Of a DNA stretch of 64,000 nt, positions 59,050 through 64,000 are shown piece after piece. A program made the position numbers and the translations under genes. The stretch is from Lepus europaeus (Eukaryota; Chordata; Mammalia; Lagomorpha; Leporidae), in assembly GCF_033115175.1 (NCBI RefSeq), contig NC_084836.1:81434253-81498252 (forward strand). Direction: 5' to 3'. The first letter of the stretch is position 1, and each line of letters begins with the position of its first letter. The notes under the pieces are model-generated. The model saw only the letters and a program-made list of their open reading frames with translations. It searched no databases and was not told the DNA's origin.

Positions 59050-59452
59050 TCCTATCCATTTATCCATCCATCCATCCATCCATCCATCCATCTATCCTCC
59101 TTCCTTCTTTCTTTTCATTTTTTCTTCCACTCCTCCATCCCCCCACCCCCCCACCCCTCCACCCATCCATCCATCCATCCACCCATCCACTCATCCACCC
59201 CCCCACCCACTCCTCCTCCCAACCATCCATCCATCCACCCACCCATCCACTCATCCACCCATCCATCTACCCATCCATCCATCCATTCATCCATCTTCCT
59301 TCCTTCTTTTTCATTTTTTCTTCCACTTATCCACCCCCCACCCACCCACCCCTCCACCCATCCATCCATCCATCCACCCACCCATCCACTCATCCACCCC
59401 TCCACCCATCCATCCATTCATCCATCCATCCATCCACCCATCCACCCATCCA
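59050..59452 (+). repeat. CCAT/CCAC minisatellite with a 196-base higher-order unit
   Basis: Tandem CATC and CACC tetramers. A non-repeat spacer (CTTTCTTTTCATTTTTTCTT at about 59106 and a near copy at about 59302) occurs twice about 196 bases apart, so the whole block has doubled. Confidence 0.9.
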
Positions 59453-60624
59453 GGAAAGGTTGCAGTGAGTAAAATCTGGAGAGGACTCAAAGCCTCTTTC
59501 CCATGGGTCATGCTACTAGGTCTTTGCAGATGCCTTGGAACAATCTAAGCATCACTCATTGCCATGGTAGGAAGGAATGATGACATAACAATGCCTCCCC
59601 AGTCCTCAGAGAACTCTCATCACACTCCTAAGTCACAGGCCACAGCAGAGACCTCAGTGACTTCTTGGCGCACTGGATGCCCCTCAAACGTCAGCAACAT
59701 TCTCACTGAGCTCCTCAGTGTCACAGAGCTGACTTTAGGGCCACGTGGAGGACATGTCGGGGACCTGGTGTTTGCCTTCCCTCGGCCCAGGCTACGAGCG
59801 GTGCTGACAGATGGTGGGTGGGGAGCTGTCCGTGTTCCTGGGGCCTGAGGTTCAGAAGGGGTCTTGAGATAGATCGTGGTTTGCTGAGAGGCCTGGCAAA
59901 ACCTGCTCTACCAAGGCCCATGCCCACTCTGCATGGTTGAGCATGGGGGTGCACAGCTTGTGGGGGCCTGGTCATATCACCTCCCAGGCCCCCCCAAGCC
60001 ACTGAAAGGGGCACTTCTGGTATAACAAATCCAAGGTTGCTCTCCTTGGTTTCCCAAGTGTATTCCTTTTAAGGCTACAAACCACCCAACAGAGAAGGCA
60101 CCGACTGAAACCCTCATGTTGAACACTACGGAATAACTCCTTAGTCTCTCCTTAAACCTACCTATACTTTATGGAGGGGAAAAAAGAGATCAAACATTGA
60201 GGTTTCAAAATCTAATAATTACCCAGAGATTTTACAGACAAGAGACACATTTGAAAATTCACTGATATACTTTCTCATTTTTTTTTTCCTATAAAGAAAC
60301 CCTGGGAGACCAGGAAGTAATAAATTCACATGTGTCACAGGGAATTTAAAAAAAAATTAAATGAAAAATGAAATAGTCCAGGCAAAATTAAATGAGGATG
60401 TTCTGTGTCCCTCTAAGAAAGACTATTATTTGTCAGAGAGCCGTGTAGCTTTGCCCTCTGTGAGAGTCAAGTGCAACAGGAGAATTACTGGGAAAGAAAG
60501 GGACATTTTCTGTCTCCCACTGCAGCTCAGGAGCCCCATAACCCAAAGCGAATCTGGATGAATAGTGTTAGGCCCACAACACCCATCAATGACAGAGCAC
60601 TGCACCCAACTGTTTGACGTGTTC

Positions 60625-60740
60625 CATCGGCTTTCCTTATTGCAAAAACAATTCCCCTGTCTGAGAAGAGAAGACAGGCCCACAGAGATCAAGTAACTTG
60701 CTCCACGGTCACACAGCCCAGATGGGACAGCACTAACCCC
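60625..60740 (-). mobile_element. MIR SINE
   Basis: GATCAAGTAACTTGCTCCAC and GGTCACACAGCCCAGATGGG are the reverse-complement MIR core. Confidence 0.7.
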
Positions 60741-60951
60741 TCTCAGTGAGTCCCCTCCCTGTGTGACGCTCGGTGAGGCCTCGGGAGCTCCATGGGGCTC
60801 TGTGAGTTGGCCCATCCATCCCCATGCTGCAGCCAAAGTGAGGACTGGGGACAGGAAAACTCTGCTCTGCTTTTGAGTGGCGGAGACGCCCTACGCAGGT
60901 CTACTCCCATTCCAGGGTCTCCTGCCTGCACCCAGGCACCTGCGTGGTTAC

Positions 60952-61085
60952 CTTTCTTAAGTAGCACCACGGTGGCGTCACAGTTGCTGCTGTCGTCAAT
61001 CTCGGCGTTGTTGGCCAGGCCGTTGGCCATGTTCTCAGCACCTTTGGTCCTCCTCTCGAAGCACTGATGTATGCAAGCGTTGTAC
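60952..61085 (-). CDS. SLC24A3: SLC24A3 exon: start of the large cytosolic loop
   Basis: First exon visible here; 134 nt coding for residues 1-44 of the visible segment. It starts with the last base (G) of a split codon, probably Lys, then YNACIHQCFERR. It continues with a polar stretch rich in Asn, Asp and Ser (NNAEIDDSSNCD) and ends VVLLKK plus one G. The acceptor is CGCTCAG and the donor GTAACC. In NCKX proteins this stretch follows the last helix of the first transmembrane cluster and opens the cytosolic loop. There is no hydrophobic helix here, which fits. The split codon G+CC gives Ala with the next exon. The preceding exon, expected to end in a hydrophobic segment, was not found in 61086-64000. 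Confidence 0.95.
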
Positions 61086-61806
61086 CTGAGCGGAGTGGCA
61101 AGTGCAAAGAGGCCGTCAGCGTGGGCCAGTCCTCCACCTCCCAAGGCCCCCACCCCCACCCCAAAGGCCACCCTGGAGCCCTGTCAGTGTAGACGCACTG
61201 TGTGGGATGCCCTGCCTCATGCTAGGATTGCTGTACCTTTGTCATCTTATTTACCCTCATGGAAGGATACAGAGTAAGTGAAAACAAAAGCGTCATCATA
61301 CGCTTCTTCCTTTGCCGGCTGAACTGGATAAACAGCAAAGGCTCTGGATATGTGGACCCTGAAGGGAGACCTTGACTGTCCCACTGGGTCTTACTGGGAT
61401 GCCTTTCCATGTGCAGTCTGTGGGAGCCCACACTGCGTGGGGCAGAACAGAAACCCGGTCCTAAGTCATGGGGTTATTGGCTGTGACAAGGCAGGTGGGC
61501 AGGGTGGACTCCCATTTTGTGCAACCCTCATGGACCCACAGGTGCCACCATCACAAGCAAGGGAAAAGGCAGACATCTGCGTGGCTCCCTATTGCAGGGC
61601 TTGTCACACCTGGGACACAGCATGGCTTGAGTCAACTCGATATGGACACAGGCAAAGCCCAGAGGCCAAAGGCACAGGCTGCATCACACACGGGATGTGA
61701 CTGCTTGTGTCCAAGTTCTTAAAGCACAACCGTGTACCATGCATTTACTGGGGGTTGCATAGCAGGATAATAATACTATACAGCGAAAGCTTTCTTTCTG
61801 AAAATA

Positions 61807-62088
61807 AGATTAAAATATTTATTTGAGAGGCAGAGATCTTCCATCCACTGACTCACTCCTCAAATGCTCATAACGTTAGGTTGGGGCCAGGCTGAGGCTG
61901 GAAGCTGGGAACTCCATCCAGGTCTCCCATGTGGTTGGCAGCAGCACAACGACCTGAGCCATCACTGCTGCCTCCTGGGGCCTGCAGTAGCAGGAAGCTG
62001 GAGTCGGGAGCCACAGCTGGGCATTGAATCCAGGTACTCCAGTGTGGGACCTGGGTATCTTAACTGCCTGCTCCAGGGAGGGATTTCT
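61807..62088 (-). mobile_element. Variant SINE with a different head
   Basis: Best copy of the variant. The head end reads AGCTGGAGTCGGGAGCCACA, then CATTGAATCCAGGTACTCC, then GTGTGGGACCTGGGTATC. The usual CAGCGCCAGCCCC end is absent. Confidence 0.7.
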
Positions 62089-62090
62089 TT

Positions 62091-62137
62091 CTTTTTTTTT
62101 TTTTTTAAAGATTTATTTATTTATTTGAAAGAGTTAC

Positions 62138-62168
<31 letters not shown>

Positions 62169-62447
62169 GTAGAGAGAGAGAGAGGGGTCTTCCATCTGCT
62201 GGTTCACTCCCTAATTGGCCGCAACAGCCACAGCTGCACCGATCTGAAGCCAGGAGCCAGGAGCCTCCTTAGGGTCTTCCCATGTGGGTACAGGGGCCCA
62301 AGGACTTGGGCCATCTTCCACTGCTTCCCCAGGCCATAGCAGAGAGCTAGATCAGAAGTGGAGCAGCTGGGTCTCGAACTGGCGCACATATGGAAAGCTG
62401 GCACTGCAGGCGGAGGCTTTACCCACCAAGCCACAGCACCAGCCCCA
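62091..62447 (-). mobile_element. C-SINE with target duplication
   Basis: CAGGGAGGG at 62074 and 62448. It inserted at the edge of the variant SINE. GA run at 62138-62162. Confidence 0.9.
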
Positions 62448-62484
62448 CAGGGAGGGCTTTTTAAAAATCAGATATTGGGTGAAC

Positions 62485-62650
62485 AACCCAAGTTGCCACA
62501 ATTTACCCTCATTAAAAGGCCTAGGAGCTAGGAACAATTCCTGATTGCATAAGAGGAAACAGATTCAGAATGGCTGGGTACTCCTGGCCAAGGTCCTGTG
62601 GTTGGTGAGTGACAGCTGGAAGCTTCTGTTGGGCTGAATGGGAAACACTT
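62485..62650 (-). mobile_element. MIR-like SINE
   Basis: GCATAAGAGGAAACAGATTC and GGCCAAGGTCCTGTGGTTGG resemble the reverse-complement MIR. Confidence 0.45.
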
Positions 62651-63624
62651 GTTCTAACCACCAGCCCATACTGTCTCCAATGGAACAAAACCCTGAAGCA
62701 GCGACCTAGGAAGTACAGAAATCAGCCACTGCCAAGGCCAAGTACCCAGCACGGTCCCCCGGGGTTCCTAGCTACCTGGCCAATCCAAAATCACCTTTGT
62801 ATCTTCAGACAGAAAGTTTAAAGTCATTTTACAGTTATCTGGCCAGGAGGCAGCTGATGATTCTAAAATACCCTGTTTTTTTTTTAAAGCTGTGGTTGCT
62901 CTGTTTTATATTTTTAATTGAATGTTTAAAATTTTATGCTTGCACCCTGAAGCTATTTTATTGTGTAGCATGCAATTTTATAAATCAGATTTTATAAAAC
63001 CCAATGATTAAAGCCTCTGATTACTGTGGTGGGGGGGGTGGCTAAAGAGCAGCGATTGCAATTTAGAACTTAGGCCTAGAATTTATGCAGAAAATTCTGC
63101 AAACGCAGTAGCTGCTGAGTGCCGTTTTATTTGTCTCCTGCTGGCTGGAGCAGCTGGGATGTGGGTAAAGCTGCCGCGTCAGCAGAAACACACCTCTTGC
63201 TGGTCCGTATTTGGTCTGGGATGGAGGTGAGGATGTGTTCGCAGCTTTCTCTTAATGTCCGTGTGCCCTGCTAGCAACTCAGGGACTTTACGACGACATA
63301 CAAAGGGCTACAGTGGCCACAGAGTGCATACCAGTGGAATTCTTCAACCCCACTTCCTGTTACCCCAAGTCTGGGTTTGAAAGCACCTCATTCCACAAAG
63401 CCCCTAGTAGATCATGGTGAGATAGATTGTCATCAAAAATTAGACTGCTGCCCCAAGGTCAATGTCGGGCACACAGCAGACACTGAGTGACGATTCTTCT
63501 GCATCCACCCTCCCAGTGGGGAATAAGAAGACTCTTTGCTCTTTGGGGAACTCAAACTTAAGAGGCTACAAAAAATTAAAAATAAAAGGTCAAATAATCC
63601 CACCAGAGTGCCCAAGCTCTGCCT

Positions 63625-63836
63625 CTGATTCCAGCTCCCTGCTAATGTGTTCTTGGGAGGCAGCAGGCGATAGCTCAAGTAACCGGGTCTCTGCTACCCA
63701 TGTGGGAGTTCCCAACTGATCTCCCAGCTTCCGCCTAGCCTAGCCTCCTGGGCTTCTGAGGAGTGACTCAGTGGATGGAAGGTCTCAGTATGTTTCTGAC
63801 TCTCTCTGCCTTTCAAATAAAATTAAGATAAAAATA
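63625..63836 (+). mobile_element. C-SINE, 5' truncated
   Basis: CCAGCTCCCTGCTAATGTG to TTTCAAATAAAATTAAG; head missing. Confidence 0.75.
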
Positions 63837-64000
63837 ATCAGGTAGAAAAGATGGCAGGGATCTATGTGTAGGGTCTACCGCCAGGGGCATTGATTCCCTA
63901 CACAGTTTCGCTACTTGGGACAGAGAGGAGCAGAATGACTGTCCTCTTACTGAAAGCCTTCTCCTTGGGAAAGCCTTTAGGCCATCTCTGGTTTTTGTCG

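Larger units (their letters stand above)
58930..60951 (-). other. SLC24A3 intron with the CCAT minisatellite
   Basis: 2.0 kb. It contains the large CCAT/CCAC repeat block (59050-59452) and a MIR-like piece (60625-60740). The rest shows no recognised element; 60180-60400 is AT-rich. Confidence 0.85.
23865..64000 (-). other. SLC24A3: SLC24A3 (NCKX3) gene, 3' part: eight coding exons and 3' UTR
   Basis: K+-dependent Na+/Ca2+ exchanger of the plasma membrane; the family moves 4 Na+ in against 1 Ca2+ plus 1 K+ out. Eight exons (61085-60952, 58929-58769, 58020-57750, 50767-50601, 47416-47302, 46475-46363, 28642-28577, 25854-25705) have AG acceptors and GT donors with matching phases. They join to 1 nt plus 391 codons plus TGA, about the last 60% of a family whose human member is about 644 residues (memory). 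NCKX3 rather than NCKX4 is called from the end LGCGC...LPMCGDH; from memory NCKX4 ends differently. If the human 17-exon layout holds, these are exons 10-17. No sign of a pseudogene: introns are present, splice sites intact, frame open. Upstream exons and the promoter lie beyond the window. Confidence 0.96.
61086..64000 (-). other. SLC24A3 intron, partial (continues past the window)
   Basis: It holds a variant SINE (61807-62088), a C-SINE (62091-62447), a MIR-like piece (62485-62650), an AT-rich unique stretch (62860-63180) and a SINE tail (63625-63836). I looked for the preceding exon, which should end in a hydrophobic helix with a donor after two codon bases, and did not find it. Confidence 0.8.

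Noticed and set aside
59050..59452. CRISPR-like array
   Set aside because: The units are tetramers without unique spacers, and the genome is a mammal's.
58958..59548. 196-codon open frame rich in His, Pro, Ser and Ile
   Set aside because: It is a reading of the CCAT/CCAC minisatellite.
61086..64000. The next upstream SLC24A3 exon
   Set aside because: No frame with a hydrophobic helix ending in a suitable donor is present, so it lies beyond the window.

Overview
The window is nuclear DNA of a lagomorph, most likely the European rabbit or a close leporid. The sign is about 50 copies or fragments of the tRNA-derived C-SINE family, which is known only from lagomorphs. Its marks are a tRNA-like head with a GGTTCAAGTCC-type B box, a body that reads GATGGCCCAAGT...TTGGGCC, a CT-rich stretch and an AAATAAATAAATCTT-A(n) tail. 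There is no prokaryotic gene, operon or CRISPR array. Nearly all long open frames are accidental: SINE bodies, GC-rich CpG-island DNA or simple repeats.

The one protein-coding gene I can prove is the 3' part of SLC24A3 (NCKX3, a K+-dependent Na+/Ca2+ exchanger) on the minus strand. Eight coding exons lie between 61085 and 25705. All have consensus splice sites and compatible phases, and they join into one uninterrupted 391-residue C-terminal segment ending in MCGDH and TGA. The segment holds the end of the first transmembrane cluster's flank, the large acidic cytosolic loop and the whole second cluster with the alpha-2 ion-binding repeat. A 3' UTR of about 1.8 kb runs to a poly(A) signal at 23886-23891. 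The earlier exons lie beyond position 64000.

Layout: 1-6990 is intergenic, mostly SINEs plus one MaLR LTR. 6990-8640 is a CpG island with a strong minus-strand splice donor at 7849-7854, probably the promoter and untranslated first exon of the next gene. From human gene order (memory) that gene would be RIN2. 8790-22740 holds L2 remnants, MaLR LTRs, one ERV-type LTR and many SINEs, including SINE-in-SINE nests. It also holds a candidate minus-strand alternative first exon at 20497-20570. 22743-23578 is a probable solo ERV LTR just past the SLC24A3 poly(A) site. 23865-64000 is SLC24A3. Its largest complete intron here is 17.7 kb and is packed with SINEs, an antisense L1 and ancient L2/MIR pieces.

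I found no clearly undescribed biological system. The most interesting items are the candidate alternative first exon, the CpG-island donor, the LTR lying antisense at the 3' end of SLC24A3, the triplet-repeat acidic tract in the exchanger loop, a SINE variant with a different head, and a site hit twice by SINEs that left three copies of the target sequence. Repeat family names are from memory of consensus sequences. No database search was run.
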